A stretch of DNA of 64,000 nt from Lithospermum erythrorhizon (taxonomy: Eukaryota; Streptophyta; Magnoliopsida; Boraginales; Boraginaceae). The position numbers and the translations under genes are program-made. The notes below the pieces were generated by a model. It searched no databases. It was not told the DNA's origin and saw only the letters and a list, made by a program, of their open reading frames with translations. Where the stretch lies: positions 1 to 64,000 of the forward strand of contig JADFUC010001620.1 in assembly GCA_019722365.1 (NCBI GenBank), in the 5' to 3' direction. Positions 23,821-34,869 of the stretch are shown piece by piece. Within the stretch, counting starts at the first letter, position 1, and every line of letters begins with the position of its first letter.

Positions 23821-24726
23821 TCATGGCGTAATCGGCTGATGTCGGACATCCCACCGGGTCACTTTATTAACCATGTTAGCTTCATAAGCTTTCTTCTTAG
23901 GGAATCGACACTCAAGCAAGTGACTCTCATGACCCCTTCTGTCACGCCAGCTTGAAACATTTCCCTTCAAATTTCTTCTTGAAGTTGATCCCTCTAGCCT
24001 TTGGTTTGTAGTCTTTCTGCTTCCCTTTGAAAGATCTGGATCCCGAGCCATGCTCCACAACATTAGCTTTTGCTTCTCCCAACAAAGGCTTTGAATCATT
24101 CTTTTCTGCTTTCATTTCCTTCCTATTGTCTTCCTCAATCCGAAGACGTAAGACTACCTCCTTCACGGTCATTTCTTCGGCTTTTATGTTTTGAGGTAGT
24201 TTTTGAAGTCTTTTCCAACCAGGGTAGTTTTTCAAATGATAGCAGCCTTACTTGAAAGCTTTCACTCACAACCATTCCTCGGCATGAATTCCATGAAACA
24301 TTACTTCAAGTTCTTGACTCGGGCCGTCTATCGATTTCTCATCAACCATCTTGAAATCAAGAAATTTCCCAACAATGAACTTTGACTCCAAAGATCTTGA
24401 GTTCCAGATTTATACCTAAAGCATCCCACACTTTCTTGGTCGTGTCAAGAGTGCGCGACATAATCGGAAAACAATCCATCGCCAATCCATTTAGGATATA
24501 GTTTCGACATAAATAGTCGAAGTCTTCATGCCTCACGGGCAAGAACAACTCTGAGGATTGGATTCCCCCACTTGGAAGCAATGTGAGCTTCCTTCCTCGT
24601 CGTAAACCTTGACAAACTCGTGAGCTGTCGTGTAACATCATCTCTGCTCCCTCCACCTCTTGGAAGTTCTCGGCCCCGAGAAGACATTCCGCTTAGCCTC
24701 TGCATTTGAGGCATAATCATAGTCAA
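23821..24726 (-). pseudogene. copia-1 gag, frameshifted
   Basis: Overlapping short frames (24656-24357, 24235-23942, 24099-23821) read as copia Gag. The N-terminal part has YILNGLAMDCF and LDTTKKVWDAL-like segments. A lysine/glutamate-rich linker follows, then a damaged CCHC knuckle with HESHLLECRFPKKKAYEANMV. Gag would form the virus-like particle. Three frames mean at least two frameshifts. Confidence 0.75.
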
Positions 24727-25000
24727 CTACCAAGTGAGGCAAAACTCGGTCCATTACTCCCCACTTGAGGTTAAAGTTGCACCTGATTGGGAAAACTTCC
24801 ACCAAATAGATCCTAATCCATCAAAAATATTTCCATCACCCCAGGGTAACGAACCAGTCCAGGATAACAACACAAAGAGTGTTGAATATAACGCTCTAAG
24901 TAGAAACGCTGAACATCAACAGAAGCGGGTCTCAAATATTTGTGGAAGCTTATCCCTTTAAAAGTTCCTGCGAAAAGTTCCGTGTCAAACTGGGTTGAAG

Positions 25001-25335
25001 TCGAGGGAAATTTACGCGAAATTCACGTAATAAGAACAATGTGAGAACTTTGGCTAGAAAATCAAAACAAAATAAACATCAACCAAGGTCATGCCAACAC
25101 AATTTCCTTAAACGAGATTTGCTCGCCACCAAAGCAGACCTCAGAGGCAGACCCAGAGTTTTACACTAGACTCGTGACCTCTATGCATGGGAAAGCCAGT
25201 ATTCTCTTAAATAATATACATTTACTTCCTCATGACTAAAATTGGCTCAAACATTATAAAGTGGGCCTCTGCGTTCCATCTATCTTCCAATATGGTACAT
25301 TTCACTACCAAATTCCTTTGCATTCATTTCCAACA
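25001..25335 (-). repeat. copia-1 5' LTR, internally deleted
   Basis: Homologous to both ends of 19562-20314 but missing the central part: sequence jumps from the ACACAATTTC region to the AGAGTTTTACACTAG region, about 400 bp shorter. The 25335 end (TGTTGGAAATG on the minus strand) is intact; the other edge is approximate. Confidence 0.75.
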
Positions 25336-25743
25336 AAAAAAATGATCACAAAACTCCTACCCTTTATAGCAAATCTCTTATCACATTATAAATGTCAGCG
25401 CTGGCCATGACGATATGCACCTACATGTTTGTATAAAAGCCACTTGTAAATTCTGTGTAGTTATCCATGAAAGAGGCGTTTGACAAGCACCCTTCAACAA
25501 TAAAAACGCTCAAAAATCGGGTACTTGAACGTCCCCACCGGCCGCAGCAATGCCTTGCTGGGAGTCGATACTATATCCGATGTATCAATGGATAACGGCC
25601 TCACTGCAAATGTCGAGCCAAGTACGCCTTTCCAGAGCGAATTTTTCCTGACTAAAGGGTCCGCCGCCTTAGTGTCGCTCCTCAATTTGGGGTCAAGCTG
25701 CTATTTGTGCTCAACTCACATTGCTACAATAATTTTTCTTACA
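25336..25743 (-). repeat. copia-2 3' LTR, right half
   Basis: Continues the LTR interrupted at 19560. Matches 29166-29593 (ATGATCAC, AAATCTCTTATCACAT, GCCACTT, TAGTTATCCATGAA, GACAAGCACCCTT, AACTCA + TTTTTCTT). Ends ...TTACA at 25743, i.e. TGTAAG on the minus strand. Confidence 0.8.
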
Positions 25744-25752
25744 ATCCCCCAC
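25744..25752 (-). other. copia-2 polypurine tract
   Basis: GTGGGGGAT on the minus strand, next to the TGTAAG that opens the copia-2 3' LTR. Nearly the same string as in copia-1, supporting orientation. Confidence 0.7.
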
Positions 25753-28700
25753 AAGCTTGTATATAATATTATCTCTCATGATGTATAAAGGATAAGCATG
25801 GGATGTAATGACATTGGACCCATACATAGTGTAAACATTTCAAATCTTCAACGAGTAGAATGCGTCTTAGAGAATTGGGCATTTGACTCCTAAATGTTGA
25901 AGACGGAAATGTCACACACTTAATACTCATTATAGTCTTCATCAAACAATCTTTGCATGCACTGTTAAAGGCCCTATGCACACCCACAAGTTAGTAAACA
26001 TTTATAGCTAGAGCACTCTCTACTAATCGAAGCAAATTTCACTTCTATGTTTAAGCAAAGGTACGCTTAACTTATCCTGCCATTTTGATGCATTCATCTA
26101 ACGCTGATGAACCATTAGTTTTTCAAAGTATATACTCCATTAGATCATAGATCATCCTCAATTACAACATAACCGATAAGCTTCAAATTTAATGGAAAAG
26201 CTTAAGCTCACAAGCCATAACTAGGGGTGACTGTTATTACTCATTGAATTTTTATGTAGGATCAATTTCTAGAAAAGGAATTGGGTTTCCATCACCGTGC
26301 CACCTATTCTTTTGCACTCCATGCCATTACATATTCTTTTCACTGTGTCTTTGAGAGAGGTGTCGTTAGCGGTCTCGCTTAAGATTTATCCTGACTTTAC
26401 AAACGCGGCGCATTCATTTGTTATCATCTCTCTCACATAAGTATGTCTCATGCTTATATGTCTAGACTTTCCATTATAGACATCACTATGTTTTAGACAA
26501 CGCACACGCTATCACAATGCAAAGAAATGCCTATCATCGGTTGTGGCCACAACTCATATTCACATAGGAATTTCAACTATTCTACTTCTTTGCATGCTGC
26601 CCAAAGAGCTATACACTCTGACTCCATGGTAGAATGTGCTATGCAAGTTTGCTTCTTAGAAGCCCAACTAATCGCACCACCACCTATCGTAAAAATCCAC
26701 CAAGAGGTAGCTTTACAATCATCGTTTAGAGTTAACCAACTAGCATCACATTATCCTTCTAACACCGCTAAAAAGACATTATAGACTAGACTATAGTCAC
26801 TTGTCTAGTTGGGCAACGGCTCTACCCACATTCACTTTTAGCTTTACACTCGAATCAAACGGAGTATTTACATCACCAAGGATCGACGCATTTTATTCAA
26901 ACTTTTTAATTGAAACTTTTGAAGTAAGATATTTCTTGGTGTCCTCTACGTCTTTCATGCTATCACTAAGATAACATGTCATCAACATAAAGACATAGGA
27001 TTACAATCACCATTTGATATGATGGAGAAATAAAATCTGAACTCAAGTGTTTTCCAACACGTTGCCTTTGACTACGCTCTAGGCCCTCGTTCTTGATTCA
27101 ACGTATTTTCTTTTCGCTTTCTTTTAACCCCCACATTTTCCATTCTTTTTCGGGGCTTCTTTTCTGATTCGTTTACACCATTTTCACTTGAGCATGATAG
27201 GTCACCAAACATGCATGTTTTCAAGAATTCAACTTGAATAGACTCAACAATTTTGTTAGTCTCAAGATCAATAGTCTATAAGCCTTTGAATTTAAAGCAT
27301 AGCCAACAAAATCGCTTCTTATCCTCTAGACCAAGCTCTTTGTTGGAATCTAGGGATTCAGAATATGCAATGCACCCCACACTTCAAATAATCAATGTCG
27401 GGTTCCTTCCATTCCATAATTAATATGGCGAAGTCTTAAACTTCTTAGAAGCGTATTCTCTCATAGCTTCACTCCACAAATCATTTGCTAAACCAAGTTT
27501 TTAGCAACATTTACATTTTACTATCTCTAGTAAGATCCCATTCGATTCACAAATGTCACTATGAATCATTCCAAAAGTCACAGGCTTCTTTCAGCTTCTC
27601 TCATAATACTAAACATTTTGTTTTAAATTAAAATCTCAAATTTTATCATCCATTGAGCCTTAACATTTTATATGATCATGTTTAGACATAAAATTCAAAC
27701 AACCATAGCATGTCATAAAGATAAAGATACACCCAATAAACAATATTTACTTCATTAACTCAAATTGAAGCTTGAACATCCTAAATTACTTAAAACAATC
27801 TTACAAAGTAAATCTACTGAAATTAAATTGTTCCTAAGATAATGTACATAAATAAAATATAAATAGAGACCACTCCTTTCTAGAGATAAACTTCAAGTCC
27901 ACTACTTTTCCCGTGGACCTTTGCTCCATCATTGTTCAAGCAAAGACACTCTTTCTTTTGAGTATCACCTCTGTCACCATCTTGGCTACATTCCTTCGAT
28001 TCACACCCTCAAGCTCTTACCATTAGTGTTACTTGAATCGCACTCTCTCATGTAATGCCCATGTGCTTTCTCCACAATGGAAACAAGCACGGTCCTTCTA
28101 ACACTCGAAAAGATTTTGTTCACTTTGAACATCTTTCTTCTAGCATTAGTAGCCTTGAAATTTGTAATGTTTCCGTAGTTCGACTCTCCAAGAGGCTTAA
28201 CATGAACTTTATTAAGCAAGTCATCGGTTCCTTACATTTCTTGAGCAATTTTCACATTCAATTTATACACCGCTAGTAAAGTCATCATAAGATAAAACTT
28301 CCTTAGAAATGGTGCATCTTCTTTTTATATCCCTTCCAAGATTTTGAAGTTATGAATTGTCTAACTTTATAGCTCCTCGAGGAATTACTACACCAATTGC
28401 CTCTTAAACGTAAGTTAAGAATTCTAAGTCTCTAACTGTCCAACACATCATCAAAGTTTTTTCATCAAACTTAAACTCAAAATACTTAATGCCTAAGAAT
28501 CTATTAGTGCCCCAATCTTAACATGCTTGTATTTTTCATTTAAAGCAACCCATACTTTTTGGTGAATAAGAAGTAGATATCAAGGCGCTTTTGAGCAAGA
28601 GGTCGGTGAATGTATCCTCATACAACATCATCCGCTCTCCTTTTCTCTTTGCCGCCTCTACTCCTCTTGTTTTGCACTTAATATTTAGTGTCCATGAATG

Positions 28701-28889
28701 GTGGAATCAGGAAGATCATCCGAGAATGTAGAACACATTCAATGACGCCAAAAGCCACTTCATCCGGTCTTTGCCATCTCAAAGCATGACACCACGAACT
28801 TATCTAACTTGTCTTCATTGTTGAACATGTTACACCACGCCATTGTCAAACACTTTCATCATCTCATCCACATGATGTCAGGCTTAGAT
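25753..28889 (-). pseudogene. copia-2 internal region (gag-pol remnants)
   Basis: Heavily decayed. Around 26520-26780 the antisense strand encodes copia RNase H pieces (the plus-strand 85-codon frame there is its mirror, corresponding to SDASW and STMESE-type motifs). About 26930-27000 is RT-like, with a YVDDM-type site mirrored near 26975. 28001-28219 contains a damaged CCHC knuckle with EKAHGHYMREC, i.e. gag. Order on the minus strand (gag right, RNase H left) agrees with the LTR orientation. No frame longer than about 90 codons survives. Confidence 0.7.
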
Positions 28890-29593
28890 TGAAGGAAGTA
28901 AATATCATGAGCCACAAAAAATAACTATTGCTAAAAAAGATTTATTACAAAGTTGTAAATCAAGAAACCAAACCAACATTACCCGCCTTGAATCACAAAT
29001 TAATGTTTTTCCTAAATACAATACTTTGTCTATTAACAAACATTGTATCAAAGTGGATAAGATAAAGTGCTTAAAGTTGTTTTGAATAAAGAGAAGATTG
29101 ACTTCTATGAGTATGTTTGAGAGTAAAAACAAAATTGAGATGTTCAGAATTTTTCTAAGTATGAAAATGATCACCAAACTCTCATCTTATAGCACAAATC
29201 TCTTATCACATAGCAAATGTGATGTATAATAATGCATACGCACGCATTACGTGTGTGTAATAAAAAGCCACTTATTTGTATATTCTTGGGTAGTTATCCA
29301 TGAAGAGACATGACAAGCACCCTTTCAAACAATAAAAACGTTCAAAAATTGGTGCCTGAAACGTCTCAATCGACGCAATAAATAATCTATGTCGAGTCGA
29401 TACTTTTCCCCCATAGACCAAACGGTCGCAACAACGCCTCACCGGGCAAGCCCTCTTTTCCGTGAGCGAATTTCTCTGGACTAAAAGGATCCAGTTTCGG
29501 CCTTAGTGTCGGCCTCAATTTGGGGCCGATGCTGAGGCCGCTTCGTGCTATTTGTGCTTTAACTCATACATTATTATACAACTTTTTCTTGCA
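28890..29593 (-). repeat. copia-2 5' LTR (about 704 bp)
   Basis: Uninterrupted copy of the LTR split at 19171-25743, and so the empty-site reference for both the SINE and copia-1. Begins TGCAAGAAAAAG on the minus strand at 29593. Just inside its other end (28880-28894) is a weak match to a tRNA-Met primer-binding site (ATC..AGCCTG on the minus strand). Confidence 0.8.
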
Positions 29594-30291
29594 GAATGTT
29601 TATATACAAATACAACTCATATTTTCTAAAGGATGAGAACTCTTAATTTCAAAATTTAGCAATTGTTTTAATCAATGTTGTAAGGAACAATGAAACTGTT
29701 TGCCTGCATCCATCTTTTCATTGGCCGAACACATATTCCAACAAAAAAGGAGTATAAAATGGTTTATCAAATACCGCTTCTTCATTTCGACACTGACGTT
29801 TTGGAATTTTACGTGAAGATTCTCACCACAAATTACTTTATTTATTAAATCTAAAAAATATAAAATTGATATCATTGGATCTGCTTTTTAAAAATATTTT
29901 TATAATATTATTTTATTATAATTTTTCATAATATATATAAAAAATAACTAATGATTAAATTTGTATCTCCAAAAATGAGAAATTCAATTAATTGCAAATA
30001 GAGGTAGTAGTACAATTCTAATGATAAAATTTAATGCTAATCATTCACTAAGAGTGTGTTAAATTGCGATCAAAATGTAACCATTTGTTAAAAACATGGA
30101 TTACGTGAAAATATGTAACCATTGATAATCAAACTGCAATTTGGTGATACTATCAAGGATTATTTCTATAATTCGATTTCTCTTCCACTATTTTTTTATT
30201 CTCGTTAAGCTAAAATAATGCAATTCTCCAACGAAAAGTTTAACTTTTTATATTTATCTTACTATTTTATTTTTACCAAAAGAATACTCTG
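29594..30291. other. intergenic, no feature seen
   Basis: AT-rich stretch between two copia elements. Short frames only; nothing recognisable. Confidence 0.5.
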
Positions 30292-30296
30292 TTAGT

Positions 30297-31127
30297 TGTT
30301 AGTGCATAGAAATTGGCCAAGTATTTTTCGCAAGTCACGACCACTTCTCCCTAACAGATGGCAGCAACAACGCGAGGGCCGAGTGTATCTTTCGAAGAAG
30401 ATTTTGTTACCATATATAAAGGAGATCTCGGTAGATATGATTTTGCTAATCGAAAAAGGCATTACTTGGTGATCAAGCTACAAGATATACGCGTCTAAAA
30501 TAAAGAAGGAAAAAAGACCGATTCCATTTAATATATTAACAAGATGGAAGTTTTTGTTTATGGTAATCTTTACCATAAACTTGGTTGTGCCTATACTCTA
30601 TAAAGAATTCTAATGCAGATGGAGAAGATGGCGAAACAAGAGAGATTTCTACATTGTGATTTGTGAAGAAAACGAGCTTTGAGAGTTTTATTTTATTGTG
30701 TAGGCTGAATGTACGGAGTGTTCTATAAACTCTTTTAGATTATACAACTGTTGTTAACACTTGGTTATAATAGTTTTGCTTATAGTGATAATTTACGTAG
30801 TTGACACATGCTAGGGATAGTAGTGTGTAGTGGAGAATAGGTGTATTGTGTCGGGGGAGCATGGGACTTATACGTCCAGACATGCAAAGAAATAGGGCGT
30901 GAAAAGTTAACGAAAGATTTACATAAAAGTTCCGTTTGTAATTTCCGATCACATAAATGAATCCTTCATTGGGTAGGTCGCCTCGCACGTAGGTGCATGT
31001 TGCAATCGAACCGGGTTACCAGATTGTTGTGTTTTTACTTTGAGTATTTTACTTTCCAAGTCATAGTCAGTCTCGAGTCATCGACGCTTGTGCTAACAAC
31101 CGTCCTAAGTAGTAGATTGTTATTACA
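30297..31127 (+). repeat. copia-3 5' LTR (831 bp)
   Basis: The first about 550 bp are very similar to the 3' LTR, especially a nearly identical 110-bp block (30355-30465) containing ATATATAAAGGAGATCTCGG. The last 250 bp are much more diverged. A TATA-like TATAAAG lies at 30599-30605. An 82-codon antisense frame inside is not conserved in the other LTR. Confidence 0.9.
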
Positions 31128-31141
31128 ATTGGTAAAATGAG
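31128..31141 (+). other. copia-3 primer-binding-site remnant
   Basis: ATTGGTA directly after the LTR end TTACA, followed by a degraded remainder. Agrees with the initiator-tRNA-Met binding site (TGGTATCAGAGC) used by copia elements. Confidence 0.55.
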
Positions 31142-32157
31142 TGGCACTTTAACGAACCATAAGAGCGAGATCGCTGTAATCTTCGCAAATGGAAATTTTC
31201 TGTGAGGAGGATCAACAACTCACCAATTGCTCTTGACGGAGCAAACTATGCCTACCGGAAGGCCGTATGATCATGCTTTCTAAAGTCCCTTGATACGAGG
31301 ACATGGAGAGTTGTACGTGACAGTGGACAAATTTTCCACCGTTAACAATGCCGTGTAATAACGGTAAAGCCAGAGGATGATTGGACCATTGAAGAACAAG
31401 AACTTGCACTAGCAAAACGACAAGGCCATGAATGCTATCTTCAATGTTGTTGATTTGAATGTGTTTAAATTAATTAATAAATGTACCGAAGCAAAGACTA
31501 TTGGTAGACACGCCGCAAATCGAAGTATACGAGGAACTCTCAGAACGGATGTCAAGATTCCAACAAGCACAACTAGATTTGAAATGGATAGAGCTAACAA
31601 TTGTCTATACCAAAATGGATGTTGAAAGGAACAAATTGAAGATTGAGAACGAGGAATTGAGAAAATTAGGAATGGAGCAAGATCAAGAGATCCATTACTT
31701 GAAAGCTCAAGTGAATGCACTGAATAAAGGCGTAAAAATGATGAATTCAAGCACTGACATTTTGAAAGAGATTCTCAGAGTTGGTAAAGATGCAGGTGAT
31801 AGTACAGGAGTTGGGTTTGACAAAGGAAACTTGTTCAAACCAAAAGGAGAGACCAAATTTGTTCAGAAAGGATGGACACAGGCGTCAAAGACAGGGAGAG
31901 CACCAGTTGATCATCGACACAAGAGAAGTAGAGTGTGGTACTGTAATTATTGTAGGAAAAAAGTTCATATTGCCCCCTATTATTACAAAATATATGGACC
32001 AAGAGGAAGCAAGTATCAATCGCACAAGACTCAGTGGGTCAAGAAGGTGAATGTTGTTAGTCAAGTAGCCTACACTCTCAAGATGCCGGTAATCGTTGGT
32101 ATTTCTGGAGCAATGGGATGCTCAAGACACATGACAGGTAAGAAGGCGCATTCTTAA
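31136..32157 (+). pseudogene. copia-3 gag-protease, partly open
   Basis: Upstream pieces (31200-31500) read as Sirevirus-type Gag: LDGANYAYRK, LKSLDTRTW, PEDDWT, ELALAK and NAIFNVVDLNVFKLINKCTEAK. The open frame 31501-32157 (218 codons) holds a leucine/glutamate-rich coiled coil (about residues 40-95), a KDAGDSTGVGFDKGN motif typical of this Gag, a damaged zinc knuckle (WYCNYCRKKVHIAPYYYK), and at its end CSRHMTG of the aspartic-protease start, where the expected catalytic D-S-G is altered. Frames change at about 31430-31500, so the gene is not intact. Confidence 0.8.
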
Positions 32158-33560
32158 TTGATTTGCTCACTTAAAGGTGACCATGTTACGTTTGGCGACG
32201 GTGGAAAAGGAGAAATCATCGGCAAAGGAGAGTTGAATGTTAATGGCCCGCCACACTGACCGACATGTTATAATGGGTCAAAAGGCTTCGATCGCTTAAT
32301 CTCACGCATAAGTCAATTATGCGATGATGGCATGAGAGTCTCCTTTTGCAAGGAGGGATGCACTGTTAATGACTCGTGTGCAAAGCCAGTGATGCACCTA
32401 ATATACGAGATCAGCTAATAATTGTTATATGTGAGCCCGCATGCTCGTCAAGCAGGAGCATGCAGACGCTGAGCATGTGGCACATGCCATCAGTCATACT
32501 CATTATAGAAATATCCAACAAATTATCTCCAAGGAAGCTGTTCGAGGAATACCTCAAATTGATGTCAAAGACAAAGCATGTGGAGAGTGTCAAGTCCGAA
32601 AGTAGACCAAGAGTTGTCACCTGCTACAACAGTGGTCATAACGCTTTGGTACTTCGAAGCAATGCACAATGATCCGATGGGCCCATGCAAGTAGAAAGCA
32701 TAGACGGAAAGAAGTATGTGTATGTGTGTGTGTTGGACGAATTTCTCCACGAATACATGGGTTGAGTTTCTTAGAGAAAAATCGACACGCTTAGTTGTTA
32801 AATGACTGATATTACGTAAGTTCAAAATAAAAAAAGGAACAACATGTCATTGGACTGTAAGGATCATGCAAGGAGTTCGAAAGTTCAAAGTTTGGACAGT
32901 TTTGTGCTAGTGGGAGGAATTACTCATGAATTTTTCAAATTCTCTATAACACCGGGGCAAGAACAAAACGGTAAGTCGTTTGAAAGGAAGAATCGAACTA
33001 TGCAAGAAATGACACGTGAGCCATGCTTCACGCTAAGAACTTTCTTCTCAAGTTTTCGGGGTCGAGGCGATTAATAATGGCTTACATTCATAATCGGATC
33101 ACACTTCGCCCCGGTACAAACAACACAAACTATGAAATATGGAGGGGGAGAAAGTCAAATATGCAATATTTTCATATTTTTGGTAGTTTGTGCTATATCT
33201 TTTGCCGATCGTGGAACCTAGGCGTAAATTTGATATCAAAAGCTACGGCGCATATTCTTAGGATACTCGCCAGAAATAGTATAGCTCTTCTGTATTCAAC
33301 AAAGAACTCAGTGATTATGGAATCTATAAATGTGAAGTAGTGAATTCATGAGTCGAGAGTAATGTGTGAACACACGGATGATGCCCGCTCCGTCAAAAGA
33401 CACCGCCGAATCGACAAGGATAAGGCTGCTTCGGTAGGTGGTGTTAATGACAATTGTGTTGATAAATGACTTGTACAAACAAACAAATAACTAAAAGAAT
33501 CATCCAATTGATAACATTATTGGAGCGATTGATCAAGGTGTTTCAAAAAGAAGAAAGGAA
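32158..33560 (+). pseudogene. copia-3 integrase, frameshifted
   Basis: After the protease there are pieces of the GAG-pre-integrase and integrase core. Around 32950-33015 is GQEQNGKSFERKNRTMQEM (the region before the third acidic catalytic residue). 33080-33190 gives YIHNRITLRPGTNN.NYEIW.GRKSN..YFHIFGSLCY, the integrase C-terminal part. Stops and frame changes are frequent. Confidence 0.75.
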
Positions 33561-33639
33561 CCGGTTGACTACGTGAAACTTTTTTGGGCCCATCGGGGTG
33601 GGGCCAGCCAAGAAGTTTACGTAGAGTAGCCTGTGGTTT

Positions 33640-34700
33640 CGTTTGGATGACGCTGTCCCCAACACGTGTACCCCCGATCAAGATAGCTTTATATGGCTCT
33701 CAAGAAAGCCCCCCGAGCATGGTACGAGAGACTCACAAAGTACCTATTGACCAAGGGATATGAACGTAGAGGAATGTATGTAAGACGCTGCTCATTAAGC
33801 ATGAATTTCAAATTGATGTTGCATTAAATCTATGTCGATGACATAATATTTGGAGGAATGTCTGAACAACTAGTACAACAATTTGTGCAACAAATGGAGT
33901 CCGAGTTCGAGATGAGCATGGTGGGTGAGCTGAATTACTTTATGGGATTTCAAGTCAAGCAGATGAAGGACGGCATTTTCATATCTCAGTCAAAGTATGC
34001 CAAAAATTTTGTCAAGAAATTTGGACTTGAAAATACCAAGTCAAAGAGGATACCAGCTGCAACTCATGTAAAGTCGGAGAAAGATGCTGAAGGTTGTTCG
34101 TAGACATAAGCAATTATAGGAGCTACGATAGGAAGTCTTCTCATCTCACGCCTGGGAAGAAAGCCATATTTCCTATTCCGTTGGAGTACGCTAGGTTTCA
34201 AATCCCAAGGAAAGCCATTTAAACTGTCAAAAGGATCATCAAATATGTGAATGGTACTTTGATTATGGTCTTTTTGTATTCTTTTGATACTAACAGCCTC
34301 TATGGTAGGGTATTGTGACGCCGACTAGGCTGAAACACTAAAGACAAATAGCACGCCCGTGGACGCTCTTTTGTGGAAAATAATCTAGTCTCTTAGTTCA
34401 AATAAAGCAAACCGCTTGCTTTCTCAACGGCCAAGGTAATACATAGTCAAGCTGAAGCGCTTGTACACAACTCCTGTGGATGAAGCAGATGCTTGAAGAA
34501 TATAATGTTAGTCAAAGTGTTATGACTCTATATTGTGACAACTTGAGTGCTATCAATATATCAAAGAATCCAGTACACCATAGCCGAACCAAGCATATTG
34601 ATATTAGGCATCATTTCATAAGGGAGTCAAGCTGAAGCATAAGTGATATCCTCGAGCATGCGAGTACAAATAAATAACTTTGCGTGAGCATTTTCACTAA
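33640..34700 (+). pseudogene. copia-3 reverse transcriptase and RNase H, frameshifted
   Basis: Early RT is a fragment near 33690-33760. The catalytic box YVDDIIFGG is at about 33832-33858. The open frame 33858-34103 continues with FEMSMVGELNYFMGFQVKQ and KNFVKKFGLE. RNase H remnants follow, ending with YCDNLSAINISKNP and HSRTKHIDIRHHFIRE at about 34530-34625, the conserved copia end. Broken by several frameshifts. The stretch between catalytic box and RNase H is shortened. Confidence 0.8.
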
Positions 34701-34869
34701 AGCTCGATGTAGTCAAATTTAACTTTGAGATCTTCTTGGATTATGTATTATTGGCGATAGCAAAATTAAAGAAGCGGTTGGTAGAAAGACTTGTGTACGA
34801 GGTTAATAAATAAGTGTTATTAACCGGTAGAGTAAGAAGCTGCTCTAGAAGGTTAATCAAGCCGTTATA

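Larger units (their letters stand above)
19562..25335 (-). mobile_element. Ty1/copia element copia-1, nested in the copia-2 LTR
   Basis: Complete in layout: 5' LTR at about 25001-25335, gag, protease/integrase remnants, reverse transcriptase/RNase H, polypurine tract, 3' LTR 19562-20314. Outer flanks are A-rich: AAAAA/AAAAT on the left and AAAAA from 25336. The uninterrupted copia-2 LTR reads AAGTATGAAAATGATCAC at 29157-29174, proving insertion into that LTR. The RT/RNase H frame is still open for 358 codons, while gag and integrase are frameshifted. The 5' LTR has lost about 400 bp internally. Confidence 0.85.
19171..29593 (-). mobile_element. Ty1/copia element copia-2 (host of nested insertions)
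   Basis: The left LTR (19171-19560 continuing at 25336-25743) and right LTR (28890-29593) are clearly homologous along their length, including TTATTACAAAGTTG, CTATTAACAAA, TTGAGATGTTCA, CTAAGTATGAAAA, ATCTCTTATCACAT and GTAGTTATCCATGAA. A polypurine tract beside the left LTR and antisense gag, integrase and RNase H remnants show minus-strand orientation. The left (3') LTR is interrupted by a SINE and by copia-1. Target duplications at the outer ends were not found. Confidence 0.8.

Noticed and set aside
30740..30988. 82-codon antisense frame in the copia-3 5' LTR
   Set aside because: Not preserved in the 3' LTR, and lies in non-coding LTR sequence.
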